Shown here: positions 16,801-31,800 of the stretch, in pieces
Layout: each line of letters begins with the position of its first letter
How positions within the stretch are numbered: position 1 is the stretch's first letter
DNA from: Nocardia stercoris
GTDB lineage: Bacteria; Actinomycetota; Actinomycetes; Mycobacteriales; Mycobacteriaceae
Length of the DNA: 64,000 nucleotides
Assembly: GCF_003696265.1 (NCBI RefSeq)
Contig: NZ_RFFH01000010.1
Span: forward strand, 157,263-221,262
Reading direction: 5' to 3'
Translations under genes and position numbers: made by a program
The notes under the pieces: model-generated
Database searches by the model: none
Told to the model about the DNA's origin: nothing
The model's input: the letters and a program-made list of their open reading frames with translations, nothing else

Positions 16801-19800
16801 CGTCTTCGCCGCCGCCACTGCCTATCGTGCGCCCGCCACCCCGGCCGAGGCGGCGCTGGCGGACGTGTTCGCCGAGATCCTCGGCCGCGACCGGGTCGGT
16901 GTCGACGACGACTTCTTCGAACTCGGCGGTGACTCGATCCGCTCGATCCAGGTGGTCTCCCGGGCGCGCGCTGCCGGGATCGTGATCAGTCCGCAGGACG
17001 TGTTCGGGCACCGCACCGTCGCCGAACTCGCGCGGGTCGCCGACGCCACGCGGGACCGGCGACAGCTGGCGGAACTGCCGGGCGGCGGGATCGGCTGGAT
17101 GCCACTGCTGCCCGTGGCCCACTTCGTGCGCGAACTCGGCGCCGGCCTCGACGAGTTCCACCAGTCGATGCTGCTCGACCTGCCGGTCGGCATCGACGCG
17201 ACGAGTCTGGCGGCGACCTGGCACGCGGTGCTCGACCGGCATCCGGTCCTGACCGCCCGGCTCGTCGATGTCGCGGGCGGCCCGGGCGAACCGGGGCCGG
17301 GGCTGGTGACGAGCCCGGCGGACGGCGTCGACGTCGCCGCGTTGATCCGCCGTATCCCGGTGCCGCACAGCGGTATCGCGGGCACCGACCCGGACTTCGC
17401 CGCACTGGTCGACACCGAGCTGGCCGCGGCGGCCGGGCGGCTGGATCCGTGGCGCGGCGTGCTGCTGGCGCTGGTGTGGTTCGATCTCGGCGCGGACGTA
17501 CCGGGCGTGCTGGGCGTGGTCGCCCACCACCTGGCCGTCGACGGCGTGTCGTGGCGAATTCTGTTGCCGGACCTGGCAACCGCCTGGTCGCAGCTGGACG
17601 CGGGAGAGCGGCCGGTGCTGCCGGCGACGGGCACCTCGCTGCGCCGCTGGGCGCACGCGCTGGCCGAGGAGGCCACGACCGGCCGGCGGACGGCCGAACT
17701 GGCCTGGTGGACCGGCATGCTGGCCGGACCGGACCCGGTGCTCGGCGCGCGGGAACTGAATCCGGCGCTCGACACCCACGCGACGCTCGAGCAGGTTCGG
17801 CTGCGGCTGCCGGCCGACCTGACCGAGACGGTGCTGACCGAGCTGCCGGCCGCCGTGCACGGACGGGCCGACGACGGCCTGCTGGCAGCGCTGCTGGTCG
17901 CGGTGACCGTATGGCGGCACCGTCGCGGCGGGGACGCCGATTCCGGTGTGGTGGTCCGGCTGGAGGGCCACGGCCGCGAAGAGGCCGCGGTGCCCGGTGC
18001 GGATCTGTCGGCGACGGCCGGGTGGTTCACGACCATGTACCCGGTGCGGCTGACCCTGCCCGCCGACCTGGACCCCGAGGATGTGCTCGCCGGCGGGCCC
18101 GCCGCGGGTCGGGTGCTGAAATGGGTCAAGGAACTGCTGCGGGCGGTCCCCGATCGCGGGATCGGCTACGGTCTGTTGCGGTACCTGAACCCCGAGACCG
18201 GACCGGTGCTGGCCGGATTGCCTTCGGGCCGAATCGGTTTCAACTACCTGGGCCGATTCACCGGCGGTGACCCGATACCGGCTCGGGGCTGGACCGTCAC
18301 CCGGCACCGCCTCACCGAATTCGAGCTGGCGGCCGGGGCCGGTGCCGCGATGCCGGCCTGGTCGGCGCTGGAGATCAACGCCCTCGTCACCGAGGACGCC
18401 ACCGGACCGGTGCTGGGCGCGACCTTCGACTACCCGGCCGGCGTGCTCGACCGGGCGGTGGTCGAGGAACTGTCCGCGCTGTGGCGTGCCGCCCTGACCG
18501 GTCTCGCGCGGTACACCCGCGCCGGCGCCGGTGGCCGCACCCCGTCGGACGTGCCGATGACCGGGCTCGATCAAACCGCCATCGAGGTCCTGGAAGCGAG
18601 ATACCCACAGCTGCAGGACATCTGGCCGGTGACCGACATGCAGGCGGGACTGCTGTTCCACGCCCGGCTGGCCGGGACCGGATTCGACGCCTACCACATG
18701 CAGGTCATGTTCGACCTGTCCGGACCGGTGGACCCGAGCCGGCTGCGCAGCGCAGGTCAGGTCCTGCTGGACCGGCACCCCAGCCTGCGCACGGCCTACC
18801 CGATCACCGACGACGGCACCACCGTCGCGGTGGTGTGCGACCAGGTCACCCTGCCCTGGCACGAACTCGACCTGCGCACCCAGCCCGCGCACCGGCAGGC
18901 GGAATTGGTCGCCGAATTCCTCGACACCGACCGGGCGACGCATTTCGACCCCGTCGCCGCACCCATGCTGCGGCTGGCCCTGATCCGGTTCGGCGCCGAC
19001 CGGTCGCGGCTGGTGCTGACCGCGCACCATGTGCTGCTCGACGGCTGGTCGCTGCCCCTGCTGCTGGCCGAACTGCTGGTGCTGCACGCCACAGCGGGTG
19101 ACCCGGCGCCGCTGCCCGCCGCCGCGAACTACCGGGACTTCCTGCGCTGGCGGCACACTCAGGATCCGGAGCGCGCCGCGCGGGCCTGGCAGCGATACCT
19201 GGGCGGAGTCGCCGAACCGACCCTGCTGGCCACCGCCGACCGGCCGGACGGCGACGACCCGGCCATCGCGTCGGATGTGCTGGAGACAGTGGACATTCCG
19301 CTGCCGGCGCCGGTGTCGCGGGCGCTGTCGGCGCGCGCGATCGAATGCGGTGTCACGCTCAACACCGTCGTGCAGGTGGGCTGGGGCATGCTGCTCGCGA
19401 CCGTGACCGGTCGCGACGATGTGTTGTTCGGCGCCACCGTATCCGGACGCCCGGCCGACCTGCCGGGCGCGGACACCATGCTGGGCCTGCTGATCAACAC
19501 CGTGCCGGTGCGGGTCCGGATCGACGCCGCCGACACGCTGGCGACCCACTTGCGCCGGCATCAGGCCGAACAGCTCGGCCTGCTGGAACACCACCAGCAC
19601 CCGCTGACCGAGATGCACCGGATCACCGGCGTCCCGGCCCTGTTCGACACCCTGCTGGCCTTCGAGTCCTATCCGATCGACGAGAAGTCCCTCACCGGAT
19701 CCATCACCATCACCGGCGTCGAACACCGCAGCGGCACCAACTATCCGGTGACCGTCACCGCGACCGTGTCCGACACCCTCGCGCTCACACTGCAATTCGA

Positions 19801-22800
19801 CACCGGATTGTTCACGCGCGGCGAGATCGACCGGCTCACCACCGGTTTCGTCACCCTGCTGTCGGCCTTCGCCGCCGACCCCGACACACCGGTCGCCCGA
19901 CTCGGACTGCTGGACGCGGCCGACCGCGACCGGCTCGCGCGGTGGAACGACACCACCGCGACTCCGTCGGTGCAGACCGTCGCGCAGCTCGCGGCCGCAC
20001 GCGCCGCGGCGGATCCGGACGCGGTGGCCGTGGTCGCCGGAACCGAGTCGCTCAGCTACCGGCAACTCGACGAGCGGGCCAACCGGCTGGCCCACTGGCT
20101 GCTCGACCGGCAGGTCGGCGTCGACGACGTCGTGGCGCTCGCGATGCGCCGGTCTGCCGATCTGGTAGTCGCGATGCTGGCCGTCGGCAAGGCCGGCGCG
20201 GCCTGGCTGCCGATCGACCCCGACTATCCGGCGGACCGGATCGCCTACATGCTCGACGATGCCCGCCCCCGGCTGACCCTGGACGCCGTGCCGGATCTGG
20301 ACCCGTATCCGCCCACCGCGCCGGAGCTCACCGTCGCCCCCACCGGCGCCGCCTACGTGATCTACACCTCCGGCTCGACCGGCCGCCCCAAGGGAACCGT
20401 GGTCACCCATGCCGGCGTGGCGGCGCTCGCCGGCGCGATGACCCGGCGGTTCGGGCTCACGCCCGCGAGCCGAGTGCTCGCCCTGGCGTCGCCGAGCTTC
20501 GACGCCTCGGTCATGGAACTGCTCATGGCACTGGGATCCGGTGCCGCACTGATGATCGCGCCGCCCGGTGTCTGGAGCGGCACCGAACTGGCGGACCTGC
20601 TGATCGCCGGTGCGGTCACCCACGCGTTGATCCCGCCCGCGCTACTGGCCACCGTGCCCGAGCTGCCCGACGGTATCCTCGCCGTACCGGTCGTCGGCGC
20701 GGACACCTGTCCGCCCGAACTGGTGGACCGCTGGGCCGGTGGGCGCCGGATGATCAACGCCTACGGTCCCACCGAAGCCACCATCGCCGTAACCCTCAGT
20801 GACGCACTGGCTCCCGGCGACGGGGTGCCGCCGATCGGGCGGCCGGTCACCGGCACCCGGCTGTACGTATTGGACCGATGGCTGCGCCCGGTGCCGGTCG
20901 GCGTCGTCGGCGAACTGTATGTCGCCGGGCCGGGTGTCGCCCGCGGCTACCTGGGCCGGCCCGCGCTGACCGCCGAACGGTTCGTCGCCGATCCGTTCGG
21001 CGGCACCGCCCGGTTGTATCGCACCGGGGACCTGGTGCGCTGGAACGCCGACGGCCAGCTTGCCTTCGCCGGACGCGCCGACGACCAGGTCAAGATTCGC
21101 GGTTTCCGCGTCGAGACCGCGGAGATCGAGGCCGCGCTGATCACCGACCCGGCCGTGGACCGCGCCGTGGTGGTCGTCGTCGACGGTCCCGCCGGAAAAC
21201 GCTTGGCCGCCTACGTGACCGTCGCCGCCGGCGCGGCCTTCGACCCGGCCGCGCTGCGCGACCACGTCGCCGCCCGGCTGCCGCACTACATGATGCCCGC
21301 CGCGTTCACCGAGATCGCCGCGATCCCGCTCACCCCGAACGGCAAGATCGATCGAAAGGCGTTGCCGGAACCGGTATTCGCCGCGACCACCGAGTACCGT
21401 GCGCCGGCCAACCCGGTCGAGCGGACGCTCGCCGCCCTGTTCGCCGAAGTGCTCGGTGCCGAGCGGGTCGGCGCGGACGACAGCTTCTTCGATCTCGGCG
21501 GCCACTCGCTGCTGGCGACCCGGCTGCTCGGGCGGATCCGGGCCGAACTGGGGGTGGAGGTACCGATCCGGGCGGTCTTCGATCTGCCGACCGTCGCGGG
21601 CCTGGCCACCCGGATCGGCGCCGCCGACGCCACCGGACCCGAACTGGTGCGGCGGCCCCGACCCGAGGTCGTGCCGCTGTCGGCGGGACAACGCCGGCTG
21701 TGGGTACTGCACGAGCTCGACGGTCCCGCACCGACCTACAACATGCCGGTCGTGATCCGCTGGGCGGGCGCGGTGGACGTCGGTGCGCTGCGGGCCGCGC
21801 TGGCCGATGTGGTCACGCGGCACGACACGCTGCGGACCGTCGTCACCCGGGTCGGCGACCTCCCCGCGCAGCACATCGTGGCGGACGCGCGCCCGGAGCT
21901 GATCACCGGTGCGGTGACCGGCGGCGAGCTGCCGGCCGCGTTGGCCGCGAGCGCCGCACACGGCTTCGATCTCGCCACCGAGATCCCGATCCGGGCCTGG
22001 CTGTGGACCGTCGGCGCCACCGACCACGTGCTGGCCCTGGTGATCCACCACATCGCCGCCGACGGCTGGTCGATGGCGCCGCTGCTGCGTGACTTCGGCT
22101 CGGCCTACCGGGCCCGGATCGCCGGGCACGCACCGGAGTTCGCCCCGCTGCCGGTCGACTACATCGATTACACGCTGTGGCAGCGCGAACTGCTGGAGTC
22201 GGGGCCGCGGGCCGAGGGCGTGGTCGCCGGTCAACTGGCCTTCTGGCGAGAAACCTTGCGGGACATGCCGACCGACCTGATGCTGCCCACCGACCGCCCG
22301 CGTCCCGCGATGCCGACCGGTCGTGGTGCGGTGGTGCCGGTAGCGCTGGACGCCGTGACCCACGCCCGGCTGACGCAGCTGGCCCGCGACCACCGGGCCT
22401 CGGTGTTCATGGTGTTGAACGCGGTGCTGGCGACCGTGCTGTCCCGGCTCGGCGCGGGCGCGGACGTCCCGGTCGGGGCCGCGGTCGCCGGCCGCGGCGC
22501 CGCGGCCCTCGACGCGGTCGTCGGCTTCTTCGTCAACACGCTCGTGTTGCGCGGCGACCTGTCCGGGGACCCGGAATTCGGCGAACTGCTGGACCGGATG
22601 CGGCGCACCCACCTCGACGCGCACGCGAACTCCGACGTGCCGTTCGAACGCGTCGTGGACGCGCTGGCGGCGGACCGCTCCGCGGCCCGCGACAGCCTGT
22701 TCCAGGTGATGCTGGTCCTGCAGAACAACGAGAACGCCACGGTCGCCGAACTCGGCCTGCCGGACGCCCGGGTGTCCCACGAGGCCGTACACACCGCCAC

Positions 22801-25800
22801 CGCCAAGTTCGATCTGACCTTCTCCTTCGCCGAGACCTACGCCACCGACGGCACCCCGTCCGGAATCGGCGGCTGGATCGAATACGCCACCGACCTTTTC
22901 GACGCCACGACCGCCGCGGCGCTCGCGGCCCGCTTCACGCTGGTAGCCGAAGCCGTGACCGCGGACCCGCGGCTACGGGTATCCCAGGTCCCGATCCTGC
23001 TGCCGGCCGAACAGCGAATGGTGTTGGAGTGGAACGACACTGGCACCGACGCGGCGGTGGTGTCGCTGCCGGCGATGTTCGCCGCGCGGGTCGCGCAGAC
23101 CCCGGACGCGGTCGCGGTTGTGGCGGCGGCTTGGGCGCGAGAAAGTCACGCGGACAGCGTGTTTGCCGGTGCGGTGTCGGTGACGTATGCCGAGTTGGAT
23201 GCGCGGGCGAATGCTGTGGCGTGGTGGCTGCTCGAGCGCGGAGTAGCGGCGGAGGAGCCGGTGGCGGTTGTGTTGCCGCGGTCGGTGGATCTGGTGGTGG
23301 CGTTGTTGGGTGTGGCGAAGGCGGGTGCGGTGTTCGTGCCGTTGTTGCCGGAGTGGCCGCAGTCGCGTCGTGATCAGGTGGTCGCCCAGGCCGGTATCCG
23401 GCTGAGTCTAACCGCCGTGGAAGTTACTGCGGCCGTGGCGGATGCGGCCTCGACGGCGGCGGGATTCGCCGGTCCGGGCGTGGACGTGGACCCCGATCAG
23501 CTGGTGTACGTGATGTACACCTCCGGGTCTACCGGTGAGCCCAAGGGTGTCGCGGTGCGGCATCGGGATGTGACTGCGCTGGTGCAGGACCGGTGTTTCG
23601 CTGGTGGTGCGCACGAGCGAGTACTCGTGCATTCGCCGCATTCGTTCGACGCGTCGACCTACGAGCTGTGGGTGCCGCTGCTCAATGGCGGTCGAGTGGT
23701 TCTCGCCGAACCCGATTCTGGCCCGGTGGAATTGGCGTCGTTGATCAGCGACTCCGGTGTGACCGGATTGTGGTTGACCGCTGGTTTGTTCGCGGTGATG
23801 GCGCAGGAGCATGCGCAGTGTTTCTCGGGTGTGCGGCAGGTGTGGACCGGTGGTGACGTGGTCTCGCCTGATGCGGTGCGCCGAGTCCAGCAGGCATGCC
23901 CGGAAACGGTGGTGGTGAACGGGTATGGCCCCACGGAGACAACGACTTTCGCGACGTACTATCCCATCCCGACGGCTCACCCCGCGAACAGCTCGGACAG
24001 CGCCCACGACGGTAGCGCCGACGTCGGGGAGGACGATCGAGCGTCCACCGCCGCGGGGCCCCAGGACGACCTCAGCGCCGCGGTTCCGATCGGCCGGCCG
24101 CTGGACAACATGCGAATGCTGGTCCTGGACAGCGGATTCCGGCCGGTACCGCCGGGTGTGATCGGCGAGCTGTATGTCGCCGGTGCGGGCGTCGCCCGAG
24201 GGTACGCCGGTCGCGCGGACCTGACCGCGGCGCGGTTCGTCGCGGATCCGGCGGGATCGGGGGAGCGGGTCTACCGGACCGGTGACCTGGTGCGCTGGAA
24301 CGGTTCCGGTGCGCTCGAGTACGTCGGCCGGGCCGACGACCAGGTGAAGATCCGGGGTTTCCGGATCGAGCCCGGTGAAGTCGAGGCGGCGCTCGCGGCC
24401 GACCCCGCGGTGGGTCGCGCCGTCGTGATCGTCGTGCCCGGGCCGGGCGGAAAACGACTGGCCGCCTACATCACCGCGGCCGTGGACGGCGAGCAGGGCA
24501 CCGCGACCGCGGCGTCGATCGACACCGCCGCCGTGCGGGAACGGGTCGCGGCGCGCCTGCCCGAATACCTGGTGCCGGCGGCGATCGTCGCGCTCGACCG
24601 CATCCCGCTGACCACCAACGGCAAGGTCGACCGGAAAGCCCTGCCGGCACCGGAATTCCGCACCGGCGGCGGCTACCGGGCGCCCGCCGGCGACACCCAA
24701 CGGCTGCTCGCGGACCTGTTCGCGGAGGTCCTGGGCGCGGAACGAGTCGGCATCGACGACGACTTCTTCGACCTCGGCGGCGATTCGATCGTCGCCATCC
24801 GGTTGGTGTCGCGGGCGCGGGCCCACGGTCTGGTGCTCAGCCCCCGGGATGTGTTCCGGCACCGCACCGTCGAGGTGCTCGCGGAGGCGGCCCGTCCGCT
24901 CGGCGCGGACCGTCCGGCCGAGGAGGCCGGCGCCGGAATCGGCGAGCTGCCCGCGACTCCGGTGATGCGGTACTTCGCCGAGCTTCCCGGCGCGCTGTCG
25001 ACGTTCCATCAGCGCATGGGGCTGCCGCTGCCGCCCGGAGTCCGGGCCGACCAGCTGGCCGACGCGCTGCAAGCGGTTCTCGATCATCACGACGCGCTGC
25101 GGATGCGGGTCGATTTCCGCACGCCCGGCGTGGTCGAGATCGCGGCCGCGGGCACGGTCGCGGCGACCGAGGTGCTACGGCACGTCGCGGTGGCCGACCA
25201 CGGCACCGAGCCGATCGCCGAGCTGGTCGAGTCCGAAACTGCCCGCGCCCGAACGGAATTGGACCCGGCGACGGGCCGGTTGGTGCGGGCGATCCGGTTC
25301 GACGCCGGACCGGACGAGCCCGGCATGCTGTTGCTACTGGTGCATCACTGGGCGGTCGACGGTGTTTCCTGGCGCATCCTGCTCGACGACCTGCGGGCCG
25401 CGCTGGAGGCGGTCCGCGCCGGCGAATCCGTTGCGCTGCAGCCGGTTCCGACCTCCTTCCGGCGGTGGGCGCACCGGCTGGTGGCGCGCGCGCCGGCCCG
25501 GCGAGCGGAACTGCCGCTGTGGCGCGAGGTGCACGCCGGGCCGCGGCCGCCCCGGATCGGCAGCCGCGCACTGGATCCCCGCCGCGACACCGTCGCCACC
25601 CTGGGGCAGCTGGAGCTGCGGCTGTCGGGCGAGGTGAGCGAAGCGCTGCTGACCACGGTCCCGGCGGCGATCCACGGTGAGATCGACGACGTCCTGCTCA
25701 CCGCGCTGGCCCGGGCCGTGCGCCGCTGGCTCGGATCCACCGGGCCGGTCCTGGTGGACCTGGAAGGCCACGGCCGCGAAGAGTTCGCCGCCGACCTGGA

Positions 25801-28800
25801 GCTGTCGCGCACCGTCGGCTGGTTCACCGCGGTGTACCCGGTGCGGCTGGAACCGGCCGCCGCCGACATCGTCACCGAAGCCAAAGCGGTCAAGGAACAC
25901 CTGCGCCGCATCCCGGACAAGGGACTCGGCTACGGACTGCTGCGCTACCTCGACAGCGACGAATCCGCCACCGAAGTACACGGGCCCACACCGGAAATCG
26001 GGTTCAACTACCTGGGCCGCTTCCGCGACGACGCCGACACCGGGCAGTGGGCCGGCCACACCGGACTGCGCAGCGGCGGCGCCGACGACATCGCGCTGAC
26101 CCACGTCGTCGACGTCACCGCCGTCACCGCGGACACCGCGACCGGGCCGGTGTTCGTCACCTCCCTCACCTGGGCCGGGGAGCTCCTCGACGAGCCGCGG
26201 GTGCGCGCCCTCGGCGAACTGTGGTTCGCGGAGCTGACCGAGCTGGTGCGCGCGGTCGCCGCGGGCGGCGGCGGTCACACGCCGTCGGACTTTCCGCTGG
26301 TGCCCCTCGCGCAGAACGAGATCGACCAACTGGCAACGGAATTCGCCGAGGACGGCGGGATCGCCGACCTGCTGCCGCTGTCACCGCTGCAGGAGGGCTT
26401 GGCCTTCCACGCCGGCTACGGCGCCGACGTGTACACCGCGCAGTTCGTCATCGACTTCGACGGGCCGCTGAACCGCGCGCTGCTGCACGAGTGCCTGCAC
26501 CAGGTCGTGCGGCGCCACGACAATCTGCGGGCCGGATTCCGGCGGACGGCCGCGGGTTTCGGCGTTCAGGTGGTGCCCGGCACGGTCGGTCCGGCCTACA
26601 CGGTGACCGACGTGTCGGCCGCGCTGGACCCCGAGGAACAGGCCGCCGAGCTGGCGGCCGCCCAGCGGCGCAAGCCGTTCGATCTGCGCCGGCCGCCGCT
26701 GCTGCGCTTCGTCCTGGTGATCCTGGGCACCGACCGGCACCGGTTGATCCTCACCAACCATCACATCCTGCTCGACGGCTGGTCGATGCCGCTGCTGCTG
26801 AGCGAGATCTTCGCCCTGTACCGCGGCGCGGGCGAACCCGGCACACTGTCGCGGGTCCGCCCCTACCGCGACTACCTGCGCTGGCTCGCCGACGCGGATC
26901 GTGAAGCGGCGGCACAGGCCTGGTCGGGCGCACTGGCCGGACTCACCGAACCCACGCTGCTCGCCGGCGCGGGATCCGCCACGGTGCAGGTGCCCGAGCA
27001 GGTCCGCGCCGAGTTGACCGAATCGGCGACCCGGGAGCTGACCGACCGCGCCCGCCGCTGGGGTGTCACACCCAGCACGGTTGTGCAGACGGTGTGGGCG
27101 TTGCTGCTGGCCGGGGAGACCGGACGCGACGATGTCGTGTTCGGGTCCATGGTGTCCGGGCGGCCGGTCGAGGTCGAGGGCGCCGACACGATGATCGGGT
27201 TGTTCATCAACACCGTGCCGGTCCGGGTCCGGCTGCGGCCCGCGCAGTCCTTCGCCGATCTGGTGCGGGCGGTGCAGGAGCAGCAGAGCGCCCTGTTCGC
27301 CCACCACCATCTCGGGCTCGCGGAGATCCAGCAGCGCACCGGCTTCCGGCAGCTGTTCGACACCCTGACCGTGTACGAGAACTATCCGATCGCCGCCGGG
27401 AACGGTGGATCCGGTGTCGAGGTGGAGCCCGGGCTGCGGGCCGCCGTCGTGGCCGGCAGCGACGCCACCCATTACCCGCTCGCGCTGATGGTGGTGCCCG
27501 GGGACACGATGCGCTTGCGGCTCGACTTCCAGCCCGACGTCGTCGCCGGTGCGCGGGCCGCCGCGATGCTGGACCGGTTCACGACGATCCTGGCCGCCGT
27601 CGTGGCCGACCCGTCCGCACTGATCTCGCGGATCCCGGCGATGTCGGCGGCGGAGCACGCGCGGATGGTGCGGGACACCGGCACCGCCGCCGCGGCCGCC
27701 CCGCCGCTGCCGGAGGCGTTCGCCGCGCGGGCCGCGGCGCACCCGGACGCGATCGCGATCGTCGCCGGCGGTACGTCGCTGACCTACCGGGAGCTCGACG
27801 AGCGGTCCGGCCGGCTGGCCCGCCGGTTGATCGCGCACGGCGCCGGACCGGAACGTGTTGTGGCCGTTGCCTTGCCGCGCACCGCGACGCTGCCGATCGC
27901 GTTGCTGGCGGTGCTGCGGTCCGGGGCCGCCTACGTGCCGGTGGACCCGGCCTATCCGCAGGACCGCTCGCGGTTCATCCTCTCCGACGCGAATCCGGTG
28001 ATGGTGCTGACCGACAGCACGGTCGCCGACCGGATTCCGCGGACCGGGACCGTGTGGCTGCTGCTCGACGAGCCGCAGCCCGTCACCGACACCGCGGCAA
28101 CCGAATACGCTGCGCCCGTAGCGGTTCCGCCGGAGAGCCTCGCGTATCTGATCTACACCTCGGGCACCACCGGCGTGCCCAAGGGCGTGGCGGTGTCGCG
28201 GGCGAACCTCGCGGCACTGGTTCGGGCCACCCGGTTCCTCCAGCCCGCGCAGACCGGTCCCAGCCGGGTGCTGGGGTCGACGTCGGCGGCCTTCGACGTC
28301 TCGGTCTTCGAGCTGTTCACCACGCTGTGCGCCGGCGGTTCGGTCGAGATCGTCGACGACGCCCTGGCACTGGGCGAACGCCCGCAATGGTCCGGCGACG
28401 TCCTGAGCATGGTCCCCTCGGCGTTCGACGCCGTGGCCGCGCACACCGAGACGGTGCTGCGCGCCGCGACGATCGTGTTCGCCGGTGAGGCACTCACCCA
28501 CGCCACGATCGAGCGGGCCCGCGACCGGATACCGGGTGTGCGAGTGGTCAACGCCTACGGGCCGACCGAGTCGACGGTCTTCGCGACCACTGCGGTGCCG
28601 GTCCCCGGATCGAGCGGTCCGGTGCCGATCGGCGCGCCGCTGCCGGGTGTGCGCGCCCATGTCCTCGACGGCTGGCTGCGGCCGGTGCCGGCCGGGGTGG
28701 CCGGTGAGCTGTATCTCGGTGGCGCGCAGGTGGCGCGCGGATACCACGCGCGACCCGAGCTGACCGCCGTGCGGTTCGTCGCCGATCCGGCGGATCCCGG

Positions 28801-31800
28801 TGCCCGCCTGTATCGCACCGGTGACGTGGTGCGCCGCGACGATTCCGGGGCACTGGAATACCTGGGCCGCGCCGACGACCAGGTGAAGATCCGCGGCTAC
28901 CGCATCGAACTCGGCGAGATCGACGCCGTCCTGACCACGCACCCGCTGATCGAGCAGGCCGTGGTGGTGGCGCACGACGGTGGTGGCGGCAAGCAGCTGG
29001 TCGGCTATGTCGTCGCCGATCCGACTGCCGCCGTACCGGATTCGGCCGAGATCCGGGCCTACGTCGGCGACCGCCTGCCCGAGTACATGGTGCCGGCCGT
29101 GGTGATGGTGCTCGACGCCCTGCCGCTGTCGGCCAACGGCAAAATCGACCGGAAGGCTCTGCCGGCACCGGTTTTCGCCGCCGGAACCGCCTACCGGGCG
29201 CCGGCCACGCCGCAGGAGCGGGTCCTGACCGCGCTGTTCGCGGAGGTGCTCGGGGCCGAGCGGGTCGGTGTCGACGACAGTTTCTTCGACCTCGGCGGGC
29301 ACTCGCTGCTGGCGACCCGCCTGGTCAGCCGGATCCGCGCCGACCTGGGGGCGGAGGTCCCGATCCGGGCGATCTTCGATACCCCGACTGTCGCCGCGCT
29401 GGCCCCGATCGTGGGCGACCGGGCGCGGCACCAGGTGCGGACCGCACTGCGCCGGCGGGAGCGGCCGCGGCGGCTGCCGCTGTCCTACGCGCAGCAACGA
29501 TTGTGGTTCCTCTACCAGCTCGACGGACCGTCGGCGACCTACAACCTGCCGCTGGCGGTCCGCCTGACCGGCGCGCTCGATCCGGCCGCGCTGACCGCCG
29601 CGGTCGGCGACCTGCTGCACCGCCACGAGAGCCTGCGCACGGTGTTCGGCAGCGACGACGCGGGCACCGGGTACCAGCGGGTCCTCGACCTCGCCGATCT
29701 CGAAGTCCCCGTACGGATCTCGGACCTCACCGGTGCCGCGGAGCACGAGGTCGAGCGGGAGGTGGCCGCGGCCGCCCGGTATCCGTTCCGGCTCGACCAC
29801 GAGATTCCGGTCCGGGCCACGATCGTGGTCCGCGGCTCTGCGGAATACCTGCTGGTGCTGGTCGTGCATCACATCGCCGGTGACGGCTGGTCGCTGACCC
29901 CGTTGGCCCGGGACCTGGCCGACGCGTACCGGGCGCGGGCCGCCGGCGTCGCGCCCGCGTGGACTCCGCTGCCGGTGCAGTACGCCGACTACACGCTGTG
30001 GCAGCGCGAGCTGCTCGGCTCGGAGTCCGACCCCGGCAGCCTGCTGTCGCGCCAATTCGATTACTGGCGTGCGGAACTGGCGGGCCTTCCGGAGCAGCTC
30101 GCGTTGCCGTCCGACCGTCCCCGGCCCCGCGTGGCCTCGCATCGAGGTGCCCTCGCGCCGTGGGAGATCGACGCCGCCACGGCGGCCGCCATCACCGGGC
30201 TGGCGCGGTCGCGGCAGGCGACGGTGTCGATGGTGCTGCAGGCCGGATTGGCCGTGCTGCTGTCCAAACTCGGTGCGGGCCAAGACATCCCGATCGGCTC
30301 GCTGATCGCCGGCCGGACCGACGCGGCACTCGACGACCTGGTCGGATTCTTCGTCAACACCTGGGTGCTGCGGGCCGAGGTGACCCCGGGCGCGTCGTTC
30401 GCCCGGCACGTGGACCGGGTCGCGCAGCAGGCGCTGGCGGCGTACGCGAATCAGGACGCGCCCTTCGAGCGGCTGGTCGAACTGGTGAATCCGGTTCGCT
30501 CGCAGGCACATCACCCGCTGTTCCAGGTGTCACTGGTGGTGCAGAACACCGGTCCCGCCACCGCCGACTTCGGTGCCGTCACCGTCGAGGACTATCCGGT
30601 GACCACCGGCACCGCCCGATTCGACCTGCTGTTCTCGGTGGCCGACGACAATCGCGGCGGACTGACCGGCTCGATCGAATACGCCACCGACCTGTTCGAC
30701 CGTTCGACCATCGAGGCCCTGGCGGCCCGGTTCACCCGCCTGCTCGCCGATCTGACCGCGGCCCCGGACGAGCCGGTGGGCCGGATCGACGTGCTCGACG
30801 CCGTCGAGCGCCGGCGAATTCTGCGGGACTGGAACGACACCGCCGCCCGGACCGATCTCGCCGACCGGTTCGGCAGGGCCGCGGCCGTCGACAATGCCGC
30901 TTCGATGGCCGAGTTGTTCACCCGGCGCGCCGGCGCGCAGCCGGACGCGACGGCCGTGGTCGACGGCGGCGGATCGCTGACCTACCGGGAACTCGACGAG
31001 CGGTCGGGTCGCCTGGCCCGGATGCTGATCGAGCGGGGCGCGGCGGCGGAACGGCTCGTGGCCGTGGCGCTGCCGCGGACCACCGACCTGCTGGTGGCGT
31101 TGCTCGCGGTAGCGAAGTCGGGTGCGGGATATGTGCCGTTGGATCCGGCGTATCCGCGGGATCGGCTGCGGTTCATCCAGTCCGACGCCCAGCCGATCCT
31201 GGTGGTGACCGACAGCACGGTGACCGCGCGGATTCCGGCGGTTCGGATCACCGAGCGGGACGTGCCGCGACTGCTGCTCGACGCGCCCGAGGTGCTCGCG
31301 GAGCTGGCGGCGGCCGAACCGGCCGATCCCGTGGCGGTGCCGCCGGGCACTGTCGCCTACCTGATCTACACCTCCGGCACCACCGGTGTGCCCAAGGGCG
31401 TGGCGGTGTCGCGGGCGAACCTGGTGGCGCTGGTCCGGGCTACCCTGCCGGAGCCGATTCCGGTTGCGGGGGAACAGAGTTCGGCGGTCCGGGTGCTGGC
31501 GTCGACCTCGGCGGCGTTCGACGTGTCGGTGTTCGAGCTGTTCACCACGCTGTGTGCGGGTGGTTCGGTGGAGATCGTGGACGACGCGCTGGCTGTGGGG
31601 CAGCGGGATTCGTGGTCCGGTGCGGTGATGAGTATGGTGCCGTCGGCGTTCGACGCGGTCGCCGCGCACACCGAGACTGCGTTGGACGTGCATACGGTGG
31701 TGTTCGCCGGTGAGGGACTGACCCACGCCACGATCCAGCGCGCACGGGACCGGATTCCGGGTGTGCGGGTGGTGAACGCCTACGGCCCGACCGAGTCCAC

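Noticed and set aside
14975-20623. Open frame of 1,882 codons on the minus strand, and several others over 1,000 codons opposite the NRPS genes
   Set aside because: They are rich in Arg, Gly, Gln and His with no domain motifs and mirror the high-GC third-position bias of the NRPS coding strand.
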